A program made the translations under genes and the position numbers. 64,000 nucleotides of DNA from Colwellia sp. (GTDB lineage: Bacteria; Pseudomonadota; Gammaproteobacteria; Enterobacterales; Alteromonadaceae). The DNA lies in the NCBI GenBank assembly GCA_013215465.1, contig JABSOW010000004.1:62001-126000 (forward strand), written 5' to 3'. Below, piece by piece: positions 37,225 through 45,675 of the stretch; the first letter of the stretch is position 1; every line of letters starts with the position of its first letter. The notes beneath the pieces are model-generated. The model was not told the origin of the DNA and made no database searches. It saw nothing but the letters and a program-made list of their open reading frames with translations.

Positions 37225-38700
37225 ATGCTTTCACTTTATCATCGACTCGCTATCTCAGTTTGCTGCGCATTTATCATCATGGCATCATTACTTTTTTATT
37301 GGAGTAATTCTTTAGCAGAGCAGTCAAAGTTTCAAGCAGAGCAGAAACTGCACTTACAACTTGCTAAGCATTTAGCGCACGACAACCCACTACTACAAGA
37401 TGGCGTCTATGATAAAAAAGCCCTAGAAAATTTATTTCATACCCTGATGTTATTAGGTCCTGCTTTTGAGTTTTACTTTCTTGATCCCGCCGGTAATATC
37501 ATTACTTATTCAGCCGACGCCAACAAGATAAAACGCCAATCGGTTGAGCTAAGCCCTTTGGTTGCTCTAATTGCCAACCCAGATGTGGTACCTGTTTTTG
37601 GTGATGATCCTCGTAACTTAGACAAACAAAAAATATTTTCTGCCGCGCCCATTTATCGAGGTGAGAACTTACAAGGTTACCTATACATCATTATTGGTGG
37701 TGAAATTTATGATTCAATTTTCAGCCAAGTTAAAAATGATGAAATTTTACAGCAATATAGCGTATTACTTATTACTGCTTTATTGTTGTTGTTAGTTATT
37801 TTACTCGCTGTATTTCGCTATTTCACCGCCCCCATTAAGCAACTGGCAAGTGAAATGCAGGCCATTAAAGCGGCAAAATTTAACCTGTCTAAAGTAACAT
37901 TAAGCCAGTGGCAGCATAGTAAAAATAATGAAGTACATATGCTTGGTGTTACCTTTACCGAGATGGTCGCACAAATTAACTTACAGCTAGGTCAGTTAAC
38001 TGAAAATGATCGTATTCGACGTGAGCTATTAACCCATTTGTCTCACGACTTACGCACCCCATTAGCAACAATGCAAGGTTATCTAGAAATCATGGTGATT
38101 AAAGGTGAGCAGCTTTCATCACAACAGCAAACCGAGTATTTAGCTACCGCCCAGCGCAATGCTATGCAATTAAAGCGCTTAATAGATCAAATATTTGAAT
38201 TAGCTCATCTCGAAGATGGGCAAGTAACAGTGAACTTAGAAACATTTGCTATTGGCGAATTACTCCATGACATTATCGCTAAGTTTGCCCTTAAAGCAAA
38301 AGATAAACGCATCCACTTAACATTGCAGCCACAACAATGCCGCTATATTGTTTATTCTGATATCGCCAAACTAGAGCGTATTATTACGAACTTGTTGGAA
38401 AATGCCCTGAGACATACTAACGAAGATGGAGAAATTGCCATTATTGTTAACCAACTAACAGACAAAATTAAAATTTCCGTAACCGACAATGGCTCAGGTA
38501 TTAGTAAAGAAGATATCGCTTACATTTTTGATGCTAGATATCGCGCCAGCAATGCCATTGAAGATAGTACACCCCATGCGGGATTAGGCCTAGCGATCAG
38601 TCAGAAGTTAAGTCGAATTTTAAATTCAGAGTTATTGGTTGATAGTAAGCTAGGTCTAGGTAGTAGTTTTTCGTTATCTTTGCAATTGGTAAACCGTTAA
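37225..38700 (+). CDS. Sensor histidine kinase
   Basis: Inner-membrane kinase: TM1 at residues ~9-27, a ~150-residue periplasmic sensor with PAS/Cache-like features (FEFYFLDPAGNIITYSAD, then APIYRGENLQGYLYIIIGGE), TM2 at ~178-200 and a HAMP segment. HisKA has phospho-acceptor His274 in HLSHDLRTPLATM. The ATPase domain has N-box NLLENALRHT, VTDNGSGI and GLGLAIS. The periplasmic ligand is unknown; the neighbouring secreted spondin proteins are candidates. Confidence 0.92.
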   Translation: MLSLYHRLAISVCCAFIIMASLLFYWSNSLAEQSKFQAEQKLHLQLAKHLAHDNPLLQDGVYDKKALENLFHTLMLLGPAFEFYFLDPAGNIITYSADANKIKRQSVELSPLVALIANPDVVPVFGDDPRNLDKQKIFSAAPIYRGENLQGYLYIIIGGEIYDSIFSQVKNDEILQQYSVLLITALLLLLVILLAVFRYFTAPIKQLASEMQAIKAAKFNLSKVTLSQWQHSKNNEVHMLGVTFTEMVAQINLQLGQLTENDRIRRELLTHLSHDLRTPLATMQGYLEIMVIKGEQLSSQQQTEYLATAQRNAMQLKRLIDQIFELAHLEDGQVTVNLETFAIGELLHDIIAKFALKAKDKRIHLTLQPQQCRYIVYSDIAKLERIITNLLENALRHTNEDGEIAIIVNQLTDKIKISVTDNGSGISKEDIAYIFDARYRASNAIEDSTPHAGLGLAISQKLSRILNSELLVDSKLGLGSSFSLSLQLVNR

Positions 38701-38740
38701 AATTTTTGTTTATACACCGACAATGGTTAACGGCTTGTTT

Positions 38741-38770
38741 AGCGCTACATAACCAGTAGCGCTGTTTTTT
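38741..38770 (+). terminator. Rho-independent terminator of the two-component operon
   Basis: AGCGCTAC (38741-38748) and GTAGCGCT (38756-38763) make a perfect 8-bp stem with a 7-base loop. They are followed by GTTTTTT, 41 bp past the sensor kinase stop. Confidence 0.88.
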
Positions 38771-38835
38771 CTGCAATAATAATATAATTATCACCAAGCC
38801 TATTGAATAAACCTATAGCCATAAATTATTATGCG

Positions 38836-39013
38836 TATACCCATGTTACCTCAAGATGCCGGATTCAGCTGGAATTAGAAACGTCTTTAGGTAAGGCATT
38901 GATTGAAGAGAATGGTTGTTCTCCTTGTCGAAATCAATAACGTAGCATAAAGCGTTTCTAAACCAGCCCTTTGGGGATGACTGAAACTCGTATCTTGAAG
39001 TATCATGGGTATA
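38836..39013. repeat. Dispersed MITE-like repeat, copy 2 (complete)
   Basis: About 178 bp flanked by inverted ends: left TATACCCATGTTACCTCAAG (38836-38855), right CTTGAAGTATCATGGGTATA (38994-39013). TTCAG and a GAAACG/CGTTTC pair lie further in. The interior has no coding frame. The left 60 bp match copy 1 at 27991-28053 in the opposite orientation. No target-site duplication could be identified with certainty. Confidence 0.75.
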
Positions 39014-39021
39014 AATATGCT

Positions 39022-41223
39022 CTATGAATATTTCACCGAGATAGGAATAGTAAGTACTTTACGGCCTTGATGTTTGAGCCAAAAATAAACCCCAGCAAAA
39101 CACAACAGCACCGCAGCTATAGAAATACTTGCCATTAATGGCGCAACAAAAAAGTTACCGACTTGAAAACATAAAGTTGCCATTAAATAAGCGAGCAAGA
39201 AGCTCCAAATAGCGGCAAAGCCAGCCCAACGGCTACCTACTTCATTTTTAATTGCCCCCATAGCAGCAACACATGGCGTGTATAAAAGAATAAAAAGCAA
39301 GTAACTAAACGCACCTAATTGTCCGGCAAAAGCCGCTTGCATTACTTGATAAGTACTTAGTTCAACGTCTTGATCTTTAGCTACCTGCGCTAAATCACTA
39401 AGATCACCAACATTAATACCTAAGGGATCATCGGGTGCGATCCCTAATAAATTTTCTTTAATACTACTGACAGCATCATGCCAACTTTCCGTTAACGATG
39501 GCACCCCACCGTCTGCACCATTACTTGGTGAGTATAAGCTGTTAAACGTAGCTACTAATACTTCTTTAGCAAAAATCCCGGTAATAATACCAACACCCGC
39601 TTGCCAGTTTTCTTCCTTAATACCCATTGGCGCCAGCAGTGGCATAACCACTTGTGCACCTTGGCTTAAAATAGATTTTTCACTGTCTTGATGACCAAAA
39701 CTACCGTCTGTGCCGATAGAGTTCAAAAAGTTCAGTAAGCACACCACAATCACAATGGTTTTACCTGCACCCGTAACAAAGCCATAAGTACGCTGCCACA
39801 CACGTTTACTGATAACGCCAATTTGAGGTAATTCATAAGGTGGTAATTCCATTATATTTAATGAACTAGTACCAAATAACACTGTTTTCTTAAGTAGAAA
39901 ACCGGTAAATATAGCGGCCGCAATACCGATCAAATACAATAAAAACACTAAATTCTGACCATTTTCAGGAAAAAATGCGGCGGCAAATAAAGCATAAACA
40001 GGTAAACGAGCACCACATGACATAAAGGGAGACATCATAATAGTGGTAATACGCTCTCTTTCACTATCAAGTACTCGCGCGGACATTACCGCAGGTACAG
40101 TACAACCAAAACCAACAATAAGCGGTACAAAAGCTTTACCCGGCAAGCCAATTTTTTGCATCAAACTGTCGACTACAAAAGCAGCACGAGCCAAATAACC
40201 TGAATTTTCTAATAACGATAGGCCAATAAACAAACAGGCTATCACCGGAATAAAGGTGGCAACGGTTTGTATGCCACTACCAACACCTTCCACAATGGTG
40301 AGTATCCACTGTGGCAAATCTAAAGGAGCAAGAAAATGTAGCGGATAATCAACAAAAATAGTGCCGCTAAGAATATCAAAGAAATCAATAAAAGCACTGC
40401 CAACATTGATAGCAAACATGAATAACAAATACATCATACCTAAAAATACCGGAATACCAGTAATAGGATGCAAGACGAAATTATCTAAGCTATCAGAAAA
40501 ACGAGCACCGCCTCCTGCAACACTTACTTTAGATAAAATATCAGCAACAGTATCTTGTCTTGCTTGAATTGCTGCTGAGTTTTCTACTGGCCAATTTTTA
40601 TTTTCGGCTGTTTCATGCTGTTTTGAGGCTTGCCTTTGCTGAGAAACCTGTTGTTGTACTAGTAATAGTTTTTGCTCTAGTAACCCAAGAGCACTTTTAT
40701 GGTGAGCACTTAGCGCTATAACAGGACAACCTAATTCAGCACTTAATTTATCAACATCAACCAATGTATGTTTCTGTCTATCTACTTTATTCAGCACAAC
40801 TATCATAGGCATGCCTAACTCAAGCAGCTGTGCAGTAAGATAAAGTTGACGACTTATTTGGTTAACATCAACGACATTAATCAAACAATCTATATCTTTG
40901 TTTTTAATAAATTGCTGAGAAATAGTTAAATCTTGCCCTTGCTCGCCTCTTTTAGTGAGCGAGCTTAGACCGGGTAAATCAGATAAAAAAGTATCAACAC
41001 CATTTAACTGCACTGATGTTTTTTTCGCCGCAACAGTAATACCTGAAAAATTACCGACATTTTGCTTAGCGGCATTTTTATTATGAGAAGACAGTAAATT
41101 AAATAAAGTACTCTTGCCTGAATTAGCAAAACCAACCAGGGCGTAATGTAAGCCTTTTATTGGCGAAACAGCATCTTTATCAGAAGATTGACTGCATGAT
41201 GAAGAACTAGAACAACAACTCAT
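39022..41223 (-). CDS. feoB: Ferrous iron transporter FeoB
   Basis: Fe2+ uptake protein of the inner membrane. N-terminal G-protein domain: GFANSGKSTLFNLL (G1), DLPGLSSL (G3), LNKVD (G4). The middle is a helical domain; the C-terminal membrane part has the two GATE regions (FVPLIVGFGCTVPAVMSAR, FMSCGARLPVYALFAAAFFPENG) with conserved cysteines. The N-terminus begins with a cysteine/serine-rich stretch (MSCCSSSSSCSQSS), which is unusual and could bind metal. 733 residues. 77 bp after feoA in the same operon; no feoC is visible. Confidence 0.95.
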   Translation of the reverse strand: MSCCSSSSSCSQSSDKDAVSPIKGLHYALVGFANSGKSTLFNLLSSHNKNAAKQNVGNFSGITVAAKKTSVQLNGVDTFLSDLPGLSSLTKRGEQGQDLTISQQFIKNKDIDCLINVVDVNQISRQLYLTAQLLELGMPMIVVLNKVDRQKHTLVDVDKLSAELGCPVIALSAHHKSALGLLEQKLLLVQQQVSQQRQASKQHETAENKNWPVENSAAIQARQDTVADILSKVSVAGGGARFSDSLDNFVLHPITGIPVFLGMMYLLFMFAINVGSAFIDFFDILSGTIFVDYPLHFLAPLDLPQWILTIVEGVGSGIQTVATFIPVIACLFIGLSLLENSGYLARAAFVVDSLMQKIGLPGKAFVPLIVGFGCTVPAVMSARVLDSERERITTIMMSPFMSCGARLPVYALFAAAFFPENGQNLVFLLYLIGIAAAIFTGFLLKKTVLFGTSSLNIMELPPYELPQIGVISKRVWQRTYGFVTGAGKTIVIVVCLLNFLNSIGTDGSFGHQDSEKSILSQGAQVVMPLLAPMGIKEENWQAGVGIITGIFAKEVLVATFNSLYSPSNGADGGVPSLTESWHDAVSSIKENLLGIAPDDPLGINVGDLSDLAQVAKDQDVELSTYQVMQAAFAGQLGAFSYLLFILLYTPCVAAMGAIKNEVGSRWAGFAAIWSFLLAYLMATLCFQVGNFFVAPLMASISIAAVLLCFAGVYFWLKHQGRKVLTIPISVKYS

Positions 41224-41300
41224 GATGGAAACTCATATAACGCTTACTGAATGCAGCATTGTTTAAAGGCACTGTAGGGTTGAAAGCCAACCTACAAAAA

Positions 41301-41525
41301 TTAAATAGTAGTAACTTGAATTTGTTTGGCAACAGAACGTTGAATACTTATTTTAGTATTATGTAATCGAAAAGCTATTGGCCCATTAAATGGCGCTTTA
41401 TGTGCTAATGCTACTTCAGTACGCAAAGCAAAACCTTGCTCTAGTAACTGAGCTGAGAGTATTTCATCAAGCGGTAATCCGCTAATTTTAACAACCTGAT
41501 TTTTGGCTATATCAACTAAAGTCAT
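41301..41525 (-). CDS. feoA: Ferrous iron transport protein FeoA
   Basis: Seventy-four-residue SH3-like cytoplasmic partner of FeoB. It has the family pattern: VDIAKNQVVKISGLPLDE, QLLEQGFALRTEVALAHKAPFNGPIAFRLHNTKISIQRSVAKQI. AAAAAGGTAAAAA (minus strand) forms the ribosome-binding region. First gene of the feoAB unit, with a perfect FNR box about 210 bp upstream. Confidence 0.92.
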   Translation of the reverse strand: MTLVDIAKNQVVKISGLPLDEILSAQLLEQGFALRTEVALAHKAPFNGPIAFRLHNTKISIQRSVAKQIQVTTI

Positions 41526-42018
41526 TTTTTACCTTTTTACTTCTCCTTTAACAACATATGGTTAAAGATAAGCCTGCAAAATACAAATGAAATATTATCA
41601 TGATCTTGTTAGTAACATTCGCTAAGCACACCTAGAGAATCAAACATAAAAGCTAATGAGAATTACTATTATTCATATTCTACACTGAGATAAGTAAGGA
41701 CACAATGAAAACAATTATTGTTGACCTCTTAATTGATTTTGATCAATGGATGATTGAGCCTGGTTATACACATTGATTAAATCAATAACAGGAGCAGTCC
41801 TTTGCACCTTATAATTTATATAACTATGTCATTTGCTCAGCTAATTATAAAATGTCACTTTCGAAACTTATGAACGAAAATCCCATTATTTCTGCCTTGA
41901 ATTCAGAATACTTGCTCCTGAATTTCCCAATAATCAGCTGGCGTGTGTGATTGAAAGTAACGACGTTATTGAAATATTTAGTCCATTTAGAATGATCACA
42001 TATTTATTTGTATTGGTA
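41526..42018. other. Intergenic region between feoA and parC with possible gene remnant
   Basis: 493 bp. The feo side holds an FNR box (41733-41746) and a second similar TTGATTAAATCAA (41773-41785). The parC side holds an open frame without a normal start (41851-42048). No terminator for parC stands out. Confidence 0.6.
41733..41746 (-). promoter_or_regulatory. FNR box upstream of feoAB
   Basis: TTGATTTTGATCAA is a perfect match to the FNR consensus TTGAT-N4-ATCAA, about 208 bp upstream of the feoA start. A near-copy with a 3-base spacer, TTGATTAAATCAA, follows at 41773. Anaerobic activation of ferrous uptake by FNR is known in E. coli. The distance is large, so the promoter would have to lie well upstream of feoA. 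Confidence 0.55.
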
Positions 42019-42048
42019 TTACTTATCGCTTATGTCTGGTTCCACTGA
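41851..42048 (+). pseudogene. Open frame without a start codon, possible gene remnant
   Basis: Sixty-five codons open from a TAA at 41848 to TGA at 42046, reading ...HYFCLEFRILAPEFPNN, ESNDVIEIFSPF, then a hydrophobic helix ([15 protein letters not shown]). It looks protein-like but has no ATG, and its last 30 bp overlap parC antisense. An ATG at 41826 in the neighbouring frame reads SFAQLIIK and would join it after a one-base shift. Either a frameshifted small gene or chance. Confidence 0.3.
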
Positions 42049-44310
42049 GTTTGCCTTGCTCAACTCCACTTCAACTTGATCTACCCGTTGTAACCCGCGT
42101 GGTAACTTATTGCCTCTACGGCCACGTTCACCACGGTAGTGTTCAATATCACTGGGCTTTAAGGTTAGTTTACGTCTACCAGCATGCAAGGTAACTGATG
42201 CGCCATCTGGCACAATGGCAAGTAAAGTAACAAACTCTTCACGTGCTTTAACGCGCGCTGTTGGGATATTAATAATTTTATTTCCCTTACCTTTACTAAG
42301 AACTGGTAAGTTTTTCACCGGAAATACTAACATTCGTCCTTCAGTGGTAATGGCTAAGCAATTATCATTATCAATATTTTCAATTAACTGTGGTATTAAA
42401 ACCTTGGCCGCTGGCGGTAATGAAATCATCGCCTTACCATTTTTATTACGACTGATCATATCGCTAAAACAGCTAATAAAACCATAACCCGCATCACTAA
42501 CTAGCAGGTATTGGCTGTCATCATTTGCCATTAGACAATGAACAAAATTTTCACCGGTTGCCAGGTTAAATCGCCCGGTAAGCGGCTCACCTTGGCTTCG
42601 CGCTGCTGGCAAAGTATGGGCATCGGTAGTAAATGCTCGCCCTGATGAGTCGATAAAAGCTACCGGACGATTACTACGCCCTTTAGCTGAGCATAAATAG
42701 CTATCCCCCGCTTTATAACTAAGGGCAGTGGCATCAATATCATGGCCTTTAGCACAACGCGCCCAGCCCTTATCTGATACCACAACAGTTACTGGTTCAC
42801 TTGGCACCAGATCTTTTTCGGTTAAGGCTTTTGATTCAGTGCGCTCTACAATTTGAGAACGACGATCATCACCGTATTGCTCTGCCGCAGCCATAATTTC
42901 TTTTTTCATTAGCGTGCTCATACGCGCTTTTGAGTTAAGAATTTTTTCTAAATATTTTTGCTCTTCGCGTAATTCATCTTGCTCGGCGCGAATTTTAACT
43001 TCTTCTAATTTAGCTAGTTGTCTTAGTTTTATTTCTAAAATGGCATGGGCTTGAATTTCTGACAAACTAAAGCGCGACATTAACTCGGCTTTTGGATCAT
43101 CAAAACCACGAATGATCTCAATAACTTCATCAATACTTAAGTAGGCAACTAATAAACCATCTAAAATATGTAAACGTGCCAAGACTTTATCTAAACGATA
43201 TTGCAAGCGTCGACGTACTGTTTCACGACGATACTCCAGCCACTCAGTTAAAATTTCTCGTAAGTTTTTCACCGCTGGACGATTGTCTAAACCAATCATA
43301 TTGATGTTAACGCGATAACTTTTTTCTAAATCTGTACTGGCAAACAAATGCTGCATTAATTGTTCGATATCAACGCGGTTCGAGCGAGGAATAATAATTA
43401 AACGTACTGGATTTTCATGATCAGATTCATCACGAAGATCTACCACCATAGGTAGTTTCTTGGCAGTCATTTGGCCGGCAATTTGTTCTAAAATCTTCCC
43501 GCCTGATGCTTGATGCGGTAACGCCGTGATCACCACTTCACCCTGCTCTATATCATAAATCGCGCGCATTTTAATACTGCCACGCCCCGTTTGATATATT
43601 TTTTCAATCTCAGCTTTAGGGGTAATTATTTCCGCATCTGTTGGGTAATCGGGCCCTTTAACAAATTCTAGTAAATCAGTCACTTCTGCTTTGGGTTGCT
43701 CAATTAAATGCACACAGGCAGCAGCAATTTCACGGACATTATGGGGCGGAATATCGGTTGCCATACCAACAGCAATACCGGTGATGCCATTGAGCATAAT
43801 ATGAGGTAAACGCGCCGGTAGTGTTTTTGGCTCATTCATGGTGCCATCAAAGTTTGGCACCCAGTCAACGGTTCCTTGACCAAGCTCAGATAGCAGTATT
43901 TCACTGAATTTAGATAAACGAGATTCGGTATAACGCATAGCCGCGAAAGACTTTGGATCATCTGGTGCGCCCCAGTTCCCTTGGCCATCAACTAAAGGAT
44001 AACGATATGAAAATGGTTGCGCCATTAATACCATGGCTTCATAACAAGCACTGTCACCATGAGGATGAAATTTACCGAGAACATCGCCAACGGTACGCGC
44101 TGATTTTTTGTATTTAGCGGTTGCCGATAAACCTAGCTCTGACATGGCATAAACAATACGTCGTTGTACTGGTTTTAAGCCGTCGCCAATATGGGGTAAG
44201 GCTCTGTCCATAATAACGTACATGGAGTAGTTTAAATAAGCTTCTTCGGTAAAACGTCTTAGGGGAACTTGCTCTACCCCGTCTGGACTATATTCGAGCA
44301 CATCAGACAT
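42019..44310 (-). CDS. parC: DNA topoisomerase IV subunit A
   Basis: Breakage-reunion subunit that decatenates daughter chromosomes together with ParE (encoded at 54563-56458). The catalytic tyrosine lies in [12 protein letters not shown]. The quinolone-resistance region reads [28 protein letters not shown], with wild-type Ser and Glu-equivalent positions. The C-terminal beta-pinwheel is shorter than that of GyrA, fitting ParC. 763 residues (E. coli 752). The gene is separated from parE by about 10 kb of unrelated genes. Confidence 0.96.
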   Translation of the reverse strand: MSDVLEYSPDGVEQVPLRRFTEEAYLNYSMYVIMDRALPHIGDGLKPVQRRIVYAMSELGLSATAKYKKSARTVGDVLGKFHPHGDSACYEAMVLMAQPFSYRYPLVDGQGNWGAPDDPKSFAAMRYTESRLSKFSEILLSELGQGTVDWVPNFDGTMNEPKTLPARLPHIMLNGITGIAVGMATDIPPHNVREIAAACVHLIEQPKAEVTDLLEFVKGPDYPTDAEIITPKAEIEKIYQTGRGSIKMRAIYDIEQGEVVITALPHQASGGKILEQIAGQMTAKKLPMVVDLRDESDHENPVRLIIIPRSNRVDIEQLMQHLFASTDLEKSYRVNINMIGLDNRPAVKNLREILTEWLEYRRETVRRRLQYRLDKVLARLHILDGLLVAYLSIDEVIEIIRGFDDPKAELMSRFSLSEIQAHAILEIKLRQLAKLEEVKIRAEQDELREEQKYLEKILNSKARMSTLMKKEIMAAAEQYGDDRRSQIVERTESKALTEKDLVPSEPVTVVVSDKGWARCAKGHDIDATALSYKAGDSYLCSAKGRSNRPVAFIDSSGRAFTTDAHTLPAARSQGEPLTGRFNLATGENFVHCLMANDDSQYLLVSDAGYGFISCFSDMISRNKNGKAMISLPPAAKVLIPQLIENIDNDNCLAITTEGRMLVFPVKNLPVLSKGKGNKIINIPTARVKAREEFVTLLAIVPDGASVTLHAGRRKLTLKPSDIEHYRGERGRRGNKLPRGLQRVDQVEVELSKANSVEPDISDK

Positions 44311-44448
44311 GAAATGATTTTCCTATTCCCGTAAACATGAGTATGGTAAACACGAGTGTCTAATACATGAGTACGATTTATTTTTATTATTAATAAAGAT
44401 ATGACCTACAAGCTTATATGATTTCTATAGCCAAGTGAATGCAAAAAA

Positions 44449-45675
44449 CTACCCCTTACGCCTTTCTTTATCTTTAACAATAGCACTATAACTTACCATT
44501 TGATTTCGACCTTGTGCTTTAGCTTGGTACATAGCTAAATCAGCGGCATGCAAAAGCTCATCAAATATCGCCTTAGTATCGAGGTTATTAGCAACACCAA
44601 GGCTTAAGGTAATATTACTATCTACACCTAATTCGCTAAAATCATAGAACGTTATTTTTTCCATCACCCGCATGGCAATGGCTTTGGCTTTATCAATATC
44701 AGTGCTAGGTAAAATCGCGATAAACTCTTTACCACCGATACGCGAAAAAATATCGCGTGAGCGCATCGTTTCACTCACTAGTTGCGCTACCTTAGCTAAT
44801 ACTAAGTCACCAACATGATGGCCAAAGTTATCATTAATCGCTTTAAAGTGGTCAATATTGAATAACAATACACTAAGGTCAAGCTCTTGCTCTGTGGCGA
44901 TTTTTATCAGCTGATCCCCTTCAGTAAACAAAGCGGTTCTATTTATCAAGCCAGTTAAGCTATCAGTTTTAGTAATCAATATAAGTTTTTTTCTAACTTG
45001 TAGTTGGCGCAGAAATAAGAGCATAAAAACGAAAATTGTGCAGAGAATTAAAATAATATTACGTTGTAGAATTACTTGTTGTTTTTCAACATCATCAAGA
45101 CGTATTGCTTTTAATTCATTACGTTTATCTAATAGTTTATTACTTTCAATCTTATGAATTATTTCATGTTTTTCTGTCAGTTGTTTAACAATATTGTCTC
45201 GCTGGGCATCGCTATAATCATTATAACCATCAACAAAATCTTGTTTTACTTGATAGGCTTTTTGATAATTTTTAGTTGCTGCTAAACTAATTGCCAGCAC
45301 TTGGTAAAAATTAGCAAACAAAGGTGAGGTTAATTGTTTTTCTGCTATATTATCTTGTAGTAATTGCGCTTGCTCAAGCAAGCTTATTACTTGCTGATGC
45401 TGCTTATTAGATTGCGCTATATTCGCTTTTGCTAACAACAGCAGATATTGCTCGCCAATATTAATCTGCTTAAATTCTAATAATGACTTAGCCAACATAG
45501 TATCAGCTTTATTGGGGTTTTCTGTTGATAAGGTTAGTAAGGTCAGTATTTTTGTCTTAATAGAGTATTCTATTGCTTGCTCAAGGGTGACCGCTTTATT
45601 TTCATTTGTTTGGCCGCAAGATGACCAGAAAAAACTAATCGCCACTAATGACGCTATCATTACTCCAGTATTCAT
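44449..45675 (-). CDS. Membrane GGDEF-domain protein (GGKEF variant)
   Basis: Probable diguanylate cyclase. A lipoprotein-like or signal N-terminus (SFFWSSCGQ) is followed by a helical, TPR-like periplasmic region (~30-170), a TM helix (~208-225) and a GGDEF domain. The signature is GGKEF instead of GG[DE]EF, with the inhibitory RxxD (RSRD) five residues before it, and LLFNIDHFKAINDNFGHHVGD intact. Activity is uncertain because of the lysine. The start ATG overlaps the stop of the upstream GGDEF gene by one base (TGATG). Confidence 0.85.
   Translation of the reverse strand: MNTGVMIASLVAISFFWSSCGQTNENKAVTLEQAIEYSIKTKILTLLTLSTENPNKADTMLAKSLLEFKQINIGEQYLLLLAKANIAQSNKQHQQVISLLEQAQLLQDNIAEKQLTSPLFANFYQVLAISLAATKNYQKAYQVKQDFVDGYNDYSDAQRDNIVKQLTEKHEIIHKIESNKLLDKRNELKAIRLDDVEKQQVILQRNIILILCTIFVFMLLFLRQLQVRKKLILITKTDSLTGLINRTALFTEGDQLIKIATEQELDLSVLLFNIDHFKAINDNFGHHVGDLVLAKVAQLVSETMRSRDIFSRIGGKEFIAILPSTDIDKAKAIAMRVMEKITFYDFSELGVDSNITLSLGVANNLDTKAIFDELLHAADLAMYQAKAQGRNQMVSYSAIVKDKERRKG

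Larger units (their letters stand above)
38701..39021. other. Intergenic region between sensor kinase and feoB
   Basis: 321 bp holding a terminator (38741-38770), a complete copy of the dispersed repeat (38836-39013) and nothing else recognised. The repeat ends 9 bp from the feoB stop codon. Confidence 0.7.

Noticed and set aside
41705-41776. 23-codon ORF (MKTIIVDLL...) upstream of feoA on the plus strand
   Set aside because: It is very short, lies over the FNR box and is not recognised as any known leader peptide.
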